64,000 nt of DNA from Paraburkholderia franconis. GTDB lineage: Bacteria; Pseudomonadota; Gammaproteobacteria; Burkholderiales; Burkholderiaceae. Position numbers and translations under genes: made by a program. The stretch is from positions 1 through 64,000 of the forward strand of contig NZ_WHNP01000027.1 in NCBI RefSeq assembly GCF_009362735.1, written 5' to 3'. The number at the start of each line of letters is the position of its first letter. The stretch's first letter is position 1. The notes below the pieces were generated by a model that saw only the letters and a program-made list of their open reading frames with translations, searched no databases and was not told where the DNA came from. Shown in pieces: positions 53,178 to 61,835 of the stretch.

Positions 53178-53559
53178 AGCGTTAAAAAGTCGAGGCGGCG
53201 AGAACGGCGCGCGCGGTCCTTCGGCCATGCGCGCGTGGAGCGCGACGCTGCCGTTTCGCAGCGAGCCGCGCGTGACACGCCGTGCCGCGATCGTGCAGCG
53301 CCGCGTAGCGGCTGTCTGTCACGCAGCTGTATCGCTGCTGTGTCATGGCTGTATCGCATTCGACACGCGATGTCGCTGCGAGCACGTCGACGGCCGCGCG
53401 TTGCGGCGCGCGATAACACCGCGCCGCCTCGCTGGAAGGCGTTGAGGCCCACGCCGATCCGCGCCCCATCGCCAGTGGTACGGCTCTTGCCTGACGATGG
53501 GAACGCCCCGGCTCGTCTGGCCGCCCCACGCACACCCCATTCGACAAGGAAGCTTTCGC
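53178..53559. other. Intergenic region between the pterin dehydratase and mptG genes
   Basis: These 382 bp are GC-rich and hold no recognisable gene. Short frames here overlap in several registers and have no family content. An mptG promoter is possible. Confidence 0.45.
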
Positions 53560-54633
53560 ATGCGGATGTCATCCGAACGCACGTCGGCCTTGCCAGCCCT
53601 CTCTGCGATCACCGTCGAAGCGCCCGGCCGCCTGCACATGGGCTTTCTTGATCCGGGCGCATCGCTCGGACGCGCGTTCGGCAGCGTCGGCGTCGTAATT
53701 GAAGGCTGCTGCACGCGCGTCACCGCGCGGCACGCCGACGACCGGCTGATCGAAGGCGAGCCCACGCCCGCGCAGCGCGAGCGCATCGAGCGCTATCTGG
53801 CGCAGCTGCACGACGCATACGGCGGGCCGCCCGTTTCCATCGCAGTGGAGCAGGCCGCGCGCGCCCATTGCGGCATCGGCTCGGGCACGCAGCTCGCGCT
53901 CGCGGTCGCGACTGCGTATGCGCGTCTCGCGGGCATCGACGCGACGAGTGCGGAACTCGCGCAGCGGCTCGGACGCGGCGTGCGCTCCGGCATCGGCGTG
54001 CTCGGCTTCGATCACGGCGGGCTGATCGTCGATGGCGGCCCTGGCCGCCCGGCATCCCGCAGCGGCGCGGATGCCGGATCGTCCGCGTCCCGCACCGCGA
54101 TGCTGCCGCCGCTGCTCGCGCGCCAGCCCTTTCCCGACGACTGGCGCATCGTATTGATCGACGACACCACGCGCGAAGGCCTGCACGGCGAAGACGAACG
54201 GCGCGGCCTCGCCGCGTTGCCGCCGTTTCCGCAGACGCTCGCCGCGCACGTGTGCCACCAGTTGCTGATGCGCGTGCTGCCCGGCATGGCGCAAGGCGAT
54301 TTCGATTCGTTCGCGGCCGGCGTCAGCGCGATCCAGCAGTCGATCGGCGAGTACTTCGCGCCCGTACAGGGCGGCGTGTATTCGAGTCCCGCCGTCGCGG
54401 CCGCATTGCGGGCGATCGGCGCGAACCAGACGGCGGGCATCGGGCAAAGCTCGTGGGGACCGACGGGCTTCGCCTTCGTGCAAAGCGCGCAGCGCGCCGA
54501 CGAGGCGCTCGCCGCCGCACGCGCGGCCGCGCGCGCGTTTCCGGGCATCGTGTGCTCGGTCACGCGCGGGCGCAATCACGGCGCGCGCTTCTATGCCGTC
54601 CAGCAGCCGCACTTCGGCGTCGACGCCCGATGA
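53560..54633 (+). CDS. mptG: Beta-ribofuranosylaminobenzene 5'-phosphate synthase (MptG), first step of H4MPT synthesis
   Basis: The 357-residue GHMP-kinase-fold protein has VEAPGRLHMGFLDPGASLGR at the N-terminus. The GHMP motif is HCGIGSGTQLALAVATAY (residues 103-120), followed by RSGIGVLGFDHGG. At the end comes IGQSSWGPTGFAFV. These are signatures of beta-RFAP synthase, which joins p-hydroxybenzoate or p-aminobenzoate with PRPP to build the methanopterin side chain. AAGGA precedes the ATG. The stop codon lies in the first unit of a 12-bp repeat array. The C1 cluster context confirms the role. Confidence 0.93.
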   Translation: MRMSSERTSALPALSAITVEAPGRLHMGFLDPGASLGRAFGSVGVVIEGCCTRVTARHADDRLIEGEPTPAQRERIERYLAQLHDAYGGPPVSIAVEQAARAHCGIGSGTQLALAVATAYARLAGIDATSAELAQRLGRGVRSGIGVLGFDHGGLIVDGGPGRPASRSGADAGSSASRTAMLPPLLARQPFPDDWRIVLIDDTTREGLHGEDERRGLAALPPFPQTLAAHVCHQLLMRVLPGMAQGDFDSFAAGVSAIQQSIGEYFAPVQGGVYSSPAVAAALRAIGANQTAGIGQSSWGPTGFAFVQSAQRADEALAAARAAARAFPGIVCSVTRGRNHGARFYAVQQPHFGVDAR

Positions 54634-54719
54634 GCCGCCCGATGAGCCGCCCGATAAGCCTCCCGATAAGCCGCCCGATAAGCCGCCCGATAAGCCAGCA
54701 ATGAGCCAGCAATGAGCCC
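54626..54719. repeat. 12-bp minisatellite overlapping the 3' end of mptG
   Basis: Six units of CCCGATAAGCCG (the first two with TGA for TAA) occupy 54626-54697, followed by two shorter 11-base units to 54719. The first unit contains the mptG stop codon, and the rest is in the gap before mtdB. The 12-base period keeps a frame open on the minus strand, but nothing there looks like a gene. Confidence 0.88.
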
Positions 54720-54829
54720 GAATCCGTCCTGCTCAGCCCGAATCGCCGCGCCCGCCGCCGGATCGAATCTGCGCGGCCCGACGGGTCGCGCGCACCCCCG
54801 CTACCGACACCCCCCAATGAGCCCACGCC

Positions 54830-55759
54830 ATGTCCACAACCACCACTGAAAGGCCTTACATCCTGCACATGTTCACGCCGACGCCGCAGATGAGTCCGTT
54901 CGACGTCAACATGGCTGCCGATGCCGGTTATCAGATCGTCGTGCCGTACTGCGAGGTCGACGTGCGCAACGTCGTGCAGCTGACGCAGGACGCGATCTTC
55001 TCGCGCGGCCCGAAAGGCGTGTCGCGCACGGGCATCTTCATCGGCGGACGCGACGTGATGCTCGCGGCCGACATGCTCGACCGCGCGCGCGAAGCGATGG
55101 TGCCGCCGTTCGAAGTCTCCGTGTTCGCCGATCCGAGCGGCGCGTATACGACATCGGCGGCGCTCGTCGCGCTCGTCGAATGTCATCTGAAAGCGCAGTA
55201 CGGCGAAGAACTGAAGGACAAGCAGGTGCTGATACTCGGCGGCACGGGCGCCGTCGGACGGATCACGGCGGCCATCGCGGCGACGCTCGGCGCGCATGTC
55301 ACCATCGCGAGCCATTCCGATGCGGCGCGCGCCGAACGCGCGAGCCAGGACGTCGACGAACGCTTCGGCATCAAGACGACGGGCGTCGGCACGAGCACGC
55401 CCGATACGCTGCATGCCGCGCTCGCGCGCACCGATATCGTCTTCGCGACGGCGACGGCGGGCGTGCAGGTCGTGAGCGCCGCCGATCTCGCGCACGCACA
55501 GCGCCTGCTCGTCGCCGCCGACGTCAACGCGGTGCCGCCCGAAGGCATCGCGGGCGTGAACGTGATGGACGACGGCAAGCCGCTCGCGGGCGCCGCGCGG
55601 CCGGACGCGATCGGCATCGGCGCGCTTGCGATCGGCAACGTGAAGTACCAGGTCGAGCATCGCCTGTTCACGCGGATGCGCACGGCCGGCAAGCCCGCCT
55701 ATCTGGGCTTCACGGAAGCGTTCGACGAAGCGCGCGCCGTCGTCGCCGAGCGCAGCTAG
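54830..55759 (+). CDS. mtdB: NAD(P)-dependent methylene-H4MPT dehydrogenase (MtdB)
   Basis: The 309-residue protein has the Mtd N-terminus YILHMFTPTPQMSPFDVNMA, ISYC-like VPYCEVD, the folate-type IFIGGRDVMLAADMLD, and a Rossmann loop VLILGGTGAVGRITAAIAAT. It oxidises methylene-H4MPT to methenyl-H4MPT with NAD(P), the step after formaldehyde capture by Fae. It is preceded by the 12-bp repeat array and followed 19 bp later by an ATP-grasp gene. Confidence 0.95.
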   Translation: MSTTTTERPYILHMFTPTPQMSPFDVNMAADAGYQIVVPYCEVDVRNVVQLTQDAIFSRGPKGVSRTGIFIGGRDVMLAADMLDRAREAMVPPFEVSVFADPSGAYTTSAALVALVECHLKAQYGEELKDKQVLILGGTGAVGRITAAIAATLGAHVTIASHSDAARAERASQDVDERFGIKTTGVGTSTPDTLHAALARTDIVFATATAGVQVVSAADLAHAQRLLVAADVNAVPPEGIAGVNVMDDGKPLAGAARPDAIGIGALAIGNVKYQVEHRLFTRMRTAGKPAYLGFTEAFDEARAVVAERS

Positions 55760-55778
55760 CGCGCGGCGGAACGAGGCG

Positions 55779-57053
55779 ATGTCCGTGATCTCCGCGACCG
55801 CCGACCACTTCGCCGAGCCGCGCGCGCGGCCCGGTGCAGGCGCGCCGTTCGTTGCCGTGGCGGGGCTGTCGGCACGCATGCTCGCGCAGTCGGCGGCGCA
55901 TGCGGGTTATCAGGTGGCCGCGCTCGATCTGTTCGGCGACCGCGATACGCGCCTTTACTCGAAGGTGTGGATCGATGTCGGCGGACAGGGCTTGTCGATC
56001 GATCGCGGCAAATTGCGAGCCGCGCTGGAGCGTGTCGCGCGCTTGCCGCGTCTGCTCGGCTTCGTGACGGGCAGCGGGCTCGAACCGCATATCGACTTCC
56101 TGCAACGCGCGGCGCAACTGCCCCGGCTGATCGGCAACGATGCCGACGCGACAGCCGCCGTGCGCGAGCCGCGCCGCTTCTTCGCACTGCTCGACGAGCT
56201 GGGCATCGCGCATCCTGACGTGGCGTTCGAGCGGCCCGAACATCCCGAAGGCTGGCTGCGCAAGCTGGCCGATGGCTGCGGCGGCACGCATATCCGCTCT
56301 GCGGTAAACGCAGATGCAGACACCGACTCTTCCTGCTACTTCCAGCGAATGAGCGCAGGGCTTTCGATGTCGGCGCTCTTTCTCGCCGCGCGGCGTGAAG
56401 CGTCGATCGTCGGCTATGCGGAGCAGCTTTGCGTTGCGAGCGGCGCGTTGCCTTATGTGCACGCGGGTTCGCTCGGGCCGGTCGATCTGCCCGCGCGCGT
56501 GACGGAACAGATCACATTCGCCGTGCGCGCGATTGCATCGCGCGCGAATCTGCGCGGTCTGCACAGCCTCGATTTCCTGCTCGACGGCGAGTCGGTCAGC
56601 GTGCTCGAAGTCAACGCGCGGCCTTCGTCGACGATGGCGCTGTACGAACGCGCATCGCGCGACGCGTGGCCGCGCGGTCTGCTTGCCGCGCATATCGACG
56701 CCTGCCTGCACGATCGCCTGCCCGACCCTCGCGTGAATGCGTCGATGAATGTGCCGATGAATGTGCCGATGAATGTGCCTTCATGCCGCGTCGCACAACA
56801 GGTCGTGTTCGCACCCGAAGCGTTCACGGCCACGCGCCGCTTCAGCGACACCTTGTACGTCGATCCCGTCTGCCACGACATCCCGAACGCTGGCACGCGG
56901 ATCGAAGCGGGGCAGCCCGTCTGCACCGTGCTCGTCACGGGCGATTCGCGCGGCGCGCTGCAACGCGAGCTGCAACGTCAAACCCAGCGTCTCCTGCAAC
57001 GCATCGAAACCTGCGCCGAGCCTTCCCATGAATTCGTCGACTCACATGGCTGA
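55779..57053 (+). CDS. ATP-grasp protein of the H4MPT cluster, unknown substrate
   Basis: The 424-residue protein has an N-terminal Rossmann-like start (VAGLSARMLAQSAAHAGYQV). An ATP-grasp core then ends with LLDGESVSVLEVNARPSSTM, an EVNxRP metal-binding signature. A C-terminal segment carries MNVP three times. Genes of this type are conserved in methylotroph H4MPT clusters with no assigned step; they probably add an amino acid to a pterin or another cofactor. The gene overlaps mch by 26 bp. The ribosome site is weak. Confidence 0.83.
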   Translation: MSVISATADHFAEPRARPGAGAPFVAVAGLSARMLAQSAAHAGYQVAALDLFGDRDTRLYSKVWIDVGGQGLSIDRGKLRAALERVARLPRLLGFVTGSGLEPHIDFLQRAAQLPRLIGNDADATAAVREPRRFFALLDELGIAHPDVAFERPEHPEGWLRKLADGCGGTHIRSAVNADADTDSSCYFQRMSAGLSMSALFLAARREASIVGYAEQLCVASGALPYVHAGSLGPVDLPARVTEQITFAVRAIASRANLRGLHSLDFLLDGESVSVLEVNARPSSTMALYERASRDAWPRGLLAAHIDACLHDRLPDPRVNASMNVPMNVPMNVPSCRVAQQVVFAPEAFTATRRFSDTLYVDPVCHDIPNAGTRIEAGQPVCTVLVTGDSRGALQRELQRQTQRLLQRIETCAEPSHEFVDSHG

Positions 57054-58149
57054 ACCCAACGGCAATACTGGCATTACGCCTCCCATCGCCCGCGATGCGC
57101 CCAGCGTCAACGCGCTCGCCTCGCCGCTCGTCGCGCAGCTTCTGGCCGACGCCGCGCGGCTGCGCATCGCGTCGTCGCGTCATGCGTTCGGGCCGACCAT
57201 CGTCGATGCGGGTGTCTCGATGCCTGGCTGCGTCGAAGCGGGCGTGCTGATCGCGCGCATCTGCATGGGCGGCCTCGGCCGCGTCGAGACCCGCGTGAGC
57301 ACCGAACTCGAGCCGCTCTGGCCCGCGACGATCGAAGTGCACACGTCGTCGCCCGTGCTCGCTTGCCTCGGCAGCCAGTACGCGGGCTGGAGCCTGTCCG
57401 CGACCAAGGAGCAGAACAACGGCAAGAAGTTCTTCTCGCTCGGCTCCGGTCCGGCGCGCGCGCTGGCGGGCAAGGAGACGCTCTTCGACGAACTCGGCTA
57501 TCGCGATCGCCACGACGCGGGCGTGCTCGTGATGGAAGTCGGCCAGCCGCCGCCGCAAGCCGTGCTGGAGAAGATCGTCAACGATTGCGGCCTCGCGCCC
57601 GGCCAGCTGACCGTGATCGTCACGCCGACACACTCTGTCGCAGGGACGGTGCAGGTCGTCGCGCGCGTCGTCGAAGTCGCGCTGCACAAGACGCATGTGC
57701 TCGGCGTGCCGCTCTCGGAGATCGTCGAAGCGAGCGGCACGGCGCCGCTGCCGCCGCCCGCGCCCGACGGCCTCGCCGCGATGGGCCGCACGAACGACGC
57801 GATCCTGTACGGCGGACGCGTGCAACTGACCGTGACACGCGATGCCGTCGCGCGGCGGGTCGCGGCCGAGTTGCCGTCGTCGAATTCGCGCGACTATGGG
57901 CGACCCTTCGCCGACATCTTCGCGTCGTTCAATCACGACTTCTATCAGATCGACCCGTCGCTGTTCGCGCCCGCCGAAGTGTGGGCGAGCAGCCTCGAAA
58001 GCGGCACCACGTATCGCGGCGGGCGGCTCGACGGGGCGTTGCTACAAGCGCTCTGGCAAGGCGACGCGTTCGCCTGCGCCGACGATCCCTCCGATGAAAA
58101 CGCCGCCGGACCAGGCACGCCGGGCGTCACCACGCCGGGGGCGCCATGA
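57028..58149 (+). CDS. mch: Methenyl-H4MPT cyclohydrolase (Mch)
   Basis: The 373-residue protein matches Mch: LADAARLRIASSRHAFGPTI, SMPGCVEAG, LGRVETRVSTELEPLWPATI, SPVLACLGSQYAGWSLS and a C-terminal INHDFYQ-like NHDFYQIDPSLFAPAEVW. It hydrolyses methenyl-H4MPT to formyl-H4MPT. I used the ATG at 57028, inside the end of the previous gene; a second ATG at 57046 is possible and neither has a strong ribosome site. The proline-rich C-terminal tail beyond the core is short and of no clear role. Confidence 0.95.
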   Translation: MNSSTHMAEPNGNTGITPPIARDAPSVNALASPLVAQLLADAARLRIASSRHAFGPTIVDAGVSMPGCVEAGVLIARICMGGLGRVETRVSTELEPLWPATIEVHTSSPVLACLGSQYAGWSLSATKEQNNGKKFFSLGSGPARALAGKETLFDELGYRDRHDAGVLVMEVGQPPPQAVLEKIVNDCGLAPGQLTVIVTPTHSVAGTVQVVARVVEVALHKTHVLGVPLSEIVEASGTAPLPPPAPDGLAAMGRTNDAILYGGRVQLTVTRDAVARRVAAELPSSNSRDYGRPFADIFASFNHDFYQIDPSLFAPAEVWASSLESGTTYRGGRLDGALLQALWQGDAFACADDPSDENAAGPGTPGVTTPGAP

Positions 58150-59168
58150 GCGATCTGCCATCGGCGGGCGGCCTGCGCGTCGCGATCATGACGGACGAAA
58201 CCGGCTGGCACACGAGCCGCCTCAAGAAGGCTTTTCGCGCGCGCGGCGTGGAGGCGCGCTGCGTCGATCTCGCCACATGCCGCATCGACACGACATGGTC
58301 GCCGTACGGCCTTGCGATTCCCGGCTTCGCGCGCGAGCTGCCCGATGCTGTCTTCGTGCGCGGCATCGCGGGCGGCACGTTCGAGCAGGTAACGCTGCGT
58401 CTCGGCGTCCTGCATGCGCTGCGCGAATGCGGCATCCCCGTCTATAACGACGCACGCGCGATCGAGCGCAGCGTCGACAAATCGATGACGAGCTTTCTGC
58501 TGCATCGCGCAGGCGTGCCGACGCCCGCCGCGTGGGCGACGGAATCGGCGGCGTTCGCGCAGCGCGTGCTGATGCGCGAGACGGCCGCGCGCCGCCAGGT
58601 CGTGCTCAAGCCGCTGTTCGGCTCGCAGGGCAAGGGGCTGCGGCGGCTCGGCGCAAGCGCGGCGCGCGACGGCACGCTGAAGCCGCTGCCACCGCTGCGC
58701 GGCTATCAGCAGGTCGCTTATCTGCAGCGGTTTGTCGATACGGCGGGAGCGAACCGCGCCGCTGGCGCGAGCCGCGCGGGCTTCGACTGGCGCGTGCTGG
58801 TGATCGGCGGCCGTGCTGTCGCAGCGATGCGGCGCGTCGGCGGCCGCGGCTGGATACACAACGTCGCGCGCGGCGCGCAGTGCGAACCCAGCGCGCTCGA
58901 TCCGACGCACGCGGCCATCGCCGAGCGCGCGACGGCGGCGCTCGGCCTCGACTACGCAGGCGTCGATCTGATCCCCGATCCGTCGATGCCCGACGAAGCC
59001 GGCGTGCCGCTCGTGCTCGAAGTGAACGGTGTCGCGGCATGGCGCGGGCTGCAATCGGTGACACCCATCGATATTGCGGCTGCGCTCGTCGACGATCTGC
59101 TGGACCGCAAGCTCGCGGGCAGCCGCGCAGCGGCGCTTGCTGCATTGCCGCTCCATGCAGGCCGCTGA
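58146..59168 (+). CDS. RimK/MptN-like ATP-grasp ligase of the H4MPT cluster
   Basis: The 340-residue protein has an ATP-grasp fold. It starts LRVAIMTDETGWHTSRLKKA, has VVLKPLFGSQGKGLRRLG (nucleotide loop) and DWRVLVIGGRAVAAMRR, and ends VLEVNGVAAWRGLQ (metal ligands). It resembles RimK and MptN, which adds glutamate to the methanopterin side chain. The ATG overlaps the mch stop (ATGA), so the two are coupled. I assign it to H4MPT maturation by family and context; the exact substrate is unproven. Confidence 0.87.
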   Translation: MSDLPSAGGLRVAIMTDETGWHTSRLKKAFRARGVEARCVDLATCRIDTTWSPYGLAIPGFARELPDAVFVRGIAGGTFEQVTLRLGVLHALRECGIPVYNDARAIERSVDKSMTSFLLHRAGVPTPAAWATESAAFAQRVLMRETAARRQVVLKPLFGSQGKGLRRLGASAARDGTLKPLPPLRGYQQVAYLQRFVDTAGANRAAGASRAGFDWRVLVIGGRAVAAMRRVGGRGWIHNVARGAQCEPSALDPTHAAIAERATAALGLDYAGVDLIPDPSMPDEAGVPLVLEVNGVAAWRGLQSVTPIDIAAALVDDLLDRKLAGSRAAALAALPLHAGR

Positions 59169-60045
59169 CGATCCGCTCGCGCGTGCGCCCGAGGCGTTTC
59201 TGCGCGCGTGCCGGCTCGACGTCGAAACGGCGAAGCCGGGCAACGTCAGCATCGCCAGCGCGGGACACGGAATGGAAGCCGCGCAGTTCATCGCTAGCGC
59301 ACATGCTGCTGCGCCCGCGCTCTTCGCGCGAGGCGCGAGCGTCGGCGCGCGCGTTCTCGATGCGGTGACGCGCACGCAGCAGGTTGCCCGCTGCAATACG
59401 AACCTCGGCATCGTGCTGCTGATCGCGCCGCTTGCTGCCGCGCTCGAAGTCGGCAACATAACGAAGCATGTCGCGTTGCAGGCATCGGAATGGCGCCGCT
59501 GCGTCGAGCGCGTGCTCGCGGCGCTCACGGTGGACGATGCGCGCGCCGCCTATCGCGCGATCGCGCTTGCGAATCCGGGCGGCCTCGGCGACGCGCCCGA
59601 ACAATCGGTGCACGCGCCGCCGACCGTCGATCTGCGCGCGGCGATGGCGCTCGCCGCCGATCGCGACAGCATCGCGCGTCAATACGCGAACGGCTTCGCG
59701 GATGTGTTCGGCACCGGCCTCGATGCGATCGCGAAGTCGCATCGCGCGACGCCCGCCGCGCTCACGCTCGATGTCTTCCTCGCGTTCCTCGGCACGTGGC
59801 CCGACTCGCACATAGTGCGCAAGCATGGCGCGGCGGTGGCGCAAAGTGTCACGCAGGAGGCACGCCAGCGTCACGCTCGATGGCGCGCAACGGAGGACGC
59901 GCAGAGCGTCGCGCAACTCGATGCATGGGATGCCGAACTGAAGGCGCAAGGCGTCAACCCCGGCACGAGCGCCGACCTGACTGTCGCCACGCTCTTCATC
60001 GGCGCGCTGCTCGATCCGCTGCGCTTCGCAAGCGGGCATAGCTAG
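59155..60045 (+). CDS. CitG/triphosphoribosyl-dephospho-CoA synthase-like protein of the H4MPT cluster
   Basis: The 296-residue protein has the CitG fold: FLRACRLDVETAKPGNVSIA, CNTNLGIVLLIAPLAAALEV and HGAAVAQSVTQEARQR, with a SADLTVATLFIGALL end. In classical cases CitG makes a CoA-derived prosthetic group, but the same fold occurs in methylotroph C1 clusters with no matching citrate lyase. The substrate here is unknown and may be a ribosyl-type pterin step. The gene overlaps the previous one by 14 bp. Confidence 0.83.
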   Translation: MQAADDPLARAPEAFLRACRLDVETAKPGNVSIASAGHGMEAAQFIASAHAAAPALFARGASVGARVLDAVTRTQQVARCNTNLGIVLLIAPLAAALEVGNITKHVALQASEWRRCVERVLAALTVDDARAAYRAIALANPGGLGDAPEQSVHAPPTVDLRAAMALAADRDSIARQYANGFADVFGTGLDAIAKSHRATPAALTLDVFLAFLGTWPDSHIVRKHGAAVAQSVTQEARQRHARWRATEDAQSVAQLDAWDAELKAQGVNPGTSADLTVATLFIGALLDPLRFASGHS

Positions 60046-60119
60046 CCCAAAACGAACGGTCGCAAACGCTGATTGGCATGTTTCCTGTTAGACGAGAACG
60101 CGGTGCGTCCCCCTCATAC

Positions 60120-60150
60120 AACTCGCGGCGGGCGTCACGCGTCGCGAGTT
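60120..60150. promoter_or_regulatory. Hairpin upstream of fae
   Basis: AACTCGCG and CGCGAGTT flank a 15-base loop. They lie 40 bases before the fae ATG in a 145-bp gap, so the dyad could be part of the fae promoter or 5' leader. Confidence 0.35.
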
Positions 60151-60190
60151 CGTCCCACGTAGACAGATCCCAATTCACTGGAGGAACAGC

Positions 60191-60700
60191 ATGGCCAAGA
60201 TCAACCGCGTCATGGTAGGCGAGTCGCTTATCGGCGAAGGCAACGAAGTGGCCCACATCGATTTGCTGATCGGGCCGCGAGGCTCCGCCGCCGAATCGGC
60301 TTTCTGCCACGCGCTCACCAACAACAAGGACGGCTTCACTTCGCTGCTTGCCGTCGTCGCGCCGAACCTGATGACGAAGCCCAATACCGTGTTGTTCAAC
60401 AAGGTAACGATCAAGGGCGCCAAGCAGGCGGTGCAGATGTTCGGCCCGGCGCAGCATGCCGTGGCGCTCGCCGTCGCGGATTGCGTCGAAGACGGCACGA
60501 TCCCGAAGGACGAAGCCGATGACCTGTTCATCTGCGTCGGCGTCTTCATCCACTGGGAAGCCGACGACGACAAGAAGATTCAGGAGTTCAACTACAAGGC
60601 GACGCGCGAAGCGCTCCAGCGCGCGGTAGCAGGCGAACCGAACGCCGCCGAAGTCGTAGCGAAGAAGGCGAGCGCCGCGCACCCGTTCGCGCCGAACTAG
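60191..60700 (+). CDS. fae: Formaldehyde-activating enzyme (Fae)
   Basis: The 169-residue protein is near-identical in pattern to Fae: KINRVMVGESLIGEGNEVAH with catalytic H22, HIDLLIGPRGSAAESAFCHA, LAVVAPNLMTKPNTVLFNKV and FGPAQHAVALAVADCV. It catalyses the condensation of formaldehyde with H4MPT to methylene-H4MPT. GGAGG precedes the ATG. Its own leader suggests higher expression than the upstream cofactor genes. Confidence 0.97.
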   Translation: MAKINRVMVGESLIGEGNEVAHIDLLIGPRGSAAESAFCHALTNNKDGFTSLLAVVAPNLMTKPNTVLFNKVTIKGAKQAVQMFGPAQHAVALAVADCVEDGTIPKDEADDLFICVGVFIHWEADDDKKIQEFNYKATREALQRAVAGEPNAAEVVAKKASAAHPFAPN

Positions 60701-60834
60701 GCGCATTGAAGCGCAGTTCGGGCAGTGGCAGGCGTGTTGCGTGCGCGAGGCGCGGCAGGACGGAAGCGTTCTGCGGCGCCTCGCGTCGCGCGCTACTATC
60801 GATGTATGCAGAACGCTCAAGCAGAGGCTTTGAC

Positions 60835-61248
60835 ATGACCTCATGTTGTCGCGCGGGCATCGCGGTCGCGGCGCTCGCGTGTGTTTCGCTCATCGCGCCA
60901 CTCGCATCGGCGGCCGGTTCCGCCGGCGGCGGCGCGCCCGCCAAAGGCTACGACTACCCGACGCAAGGCCGCGTCGAATACGTGCTCGGCTGCATGGACG
61001 ACAACGGCCACGATTTCGCCAACGTCTACAAGTGCTCGTGCGTGGTCGACAAGATCGCGGCCGCGCTGCCCTATGACGAATACGTCGAGCAGATGACGTT
61101 CTCGAAGTACGCGTCGCTCGGTGGCGAAGGCGGCAACGAGTTCCGCGTCGACCGTGCGCGCGCGCAGACCAAAAAGTATCGTGCGTTGCAGGAAGAGGCC
61201 TATCAGGCATGCGGGCTCGCGAAGCCCTCGCCTTCCGCGTCGAAGTGA
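60835..61248 (+). CDS. Small exported cysteine-containing protein after fae
   Basis: The 137-residue protein has a signal peptide (CRAGIAVAALACVSLIAPLA, cleavage near ASA-AG). The mature core carries three spaced cysteines in LGCMDDNGHDFANVYKCSCV, then QMTFSKYASLGGEGGNEFRV. The pattern GCMxxN-x-FxNxYKCSC suggests metal or haem binding, or disulphide bonds. The position beside fae and xoxF suggests a periplasmic C1-oxidation accessory role. AGAGG precedes the ATG at 60835; the open frame to 60706 is not used. Confidence 0.75.
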   Translation: MTSCCRAGIAVAALACVSLIAPLASAAGSAGGGAPAKGYDYPTQGRVEYVLGCMDDNGHDFANVYKCSCVVDKIAAALPYDEYVEQMTFSKYASLGGEGGNEFRVDRARAQTKKYRALQEEAYQACGLAKPSPSASK

Positions 61249-61316
61249 TAACCGCGCGGTGAAACCCGCGCGGCGGCACGTTTAACACGGGCGAAGCGCA
61301 GTTGCGCAGTTGACAA

Positions 61317-61334
61317 CCCGCCGACACCGGCGGG
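61317..61334. terminator. Hairpin between the convergent exported-protein and folB genes
   Basis: CCCGCCG, loop ACAC, CGGCGGG form a 7-bp stem in the convergent gap. There is no T-run on either side. Confidence 0.45.
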
Positions 61335-61349
61335 CACAGCGCGTGCATG

Positions 61350-61835
61350 CTATGCGTGGCCGTCGCCGCGCCGCCGTTCGATGATCACGCCGACGGCGGC
61401 GACGTCGTCGAACTTCGCGGGCTTGCACAGCTTCACACGCACCCAGTGCGCGCCGAATCTCGCGATCAGCAATTGCGCGATCCGCTCGGCCAGCGCCTCG
61501 AGTAACTGGACTTTGTGCGTTGCAAGAAGCGTGTGCAGTTCCGCTCGCACGGCGGCGTAATTGATCGTATCGCCGATCTGATCCGTCTCGCACGCGCGCA
61601 GCGACGGCACGCCGATCGACAGATCCAGCTGTATGGGCTGCGGCTCGTGCAGTTCGTCCGTGTCGATGCCGATCACCGTCTGCGCGACGAATCCCTCGAT
61701 ATACACGATGTCGAGCGCGGCGCGCGGCGCGGCGGCCGGCTCCGTCCGATCGGCGGGCGCGGGCATCGGGCGCGCGCTCGACGGCAGCACGACAGTGAAA
61801 TGGAGGGGACTGCTGGCTGGATTGAAACGGTCCAT
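61350..61835 (-). CDS. folB: Dihydroneopterin aldolase-type protein (FolB family)
   Basis: The 161-residue protein has an N-terminal extension of about 35 residues. The FolB core follows: LDIVYIEGFVAQTVIGIDTD, QPIQLDLSIGVP, DTINYAAVRAELHTLLA and LLEALAERIAQLLIARFG. The tail is LCKPAKFDDVAAVGVIIER. FolB cleaves dihydroneopterin in folate synthesis, and the same reaction starts the methanopterin pterin. The C1 cluster position suggests a paralogue dedicated to H4MPT. GGAG lies seven bases before the ATG. Confidence 0.88.
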   Translation of the reverse strand: MDRFNPASSPLHFTVVLPSSARPMPAPADRTEPAAAPRAALDIVYIEGFVAQTVIGIDTDELHEPQPIQLDLSIGVPSLRACETDQIGDTINYAAVRAELHTLLATHKVQLLEALAERIAQLLIARFGAHWVRVKLCKPAKFDDVAAVGVIIERRRGDGHA

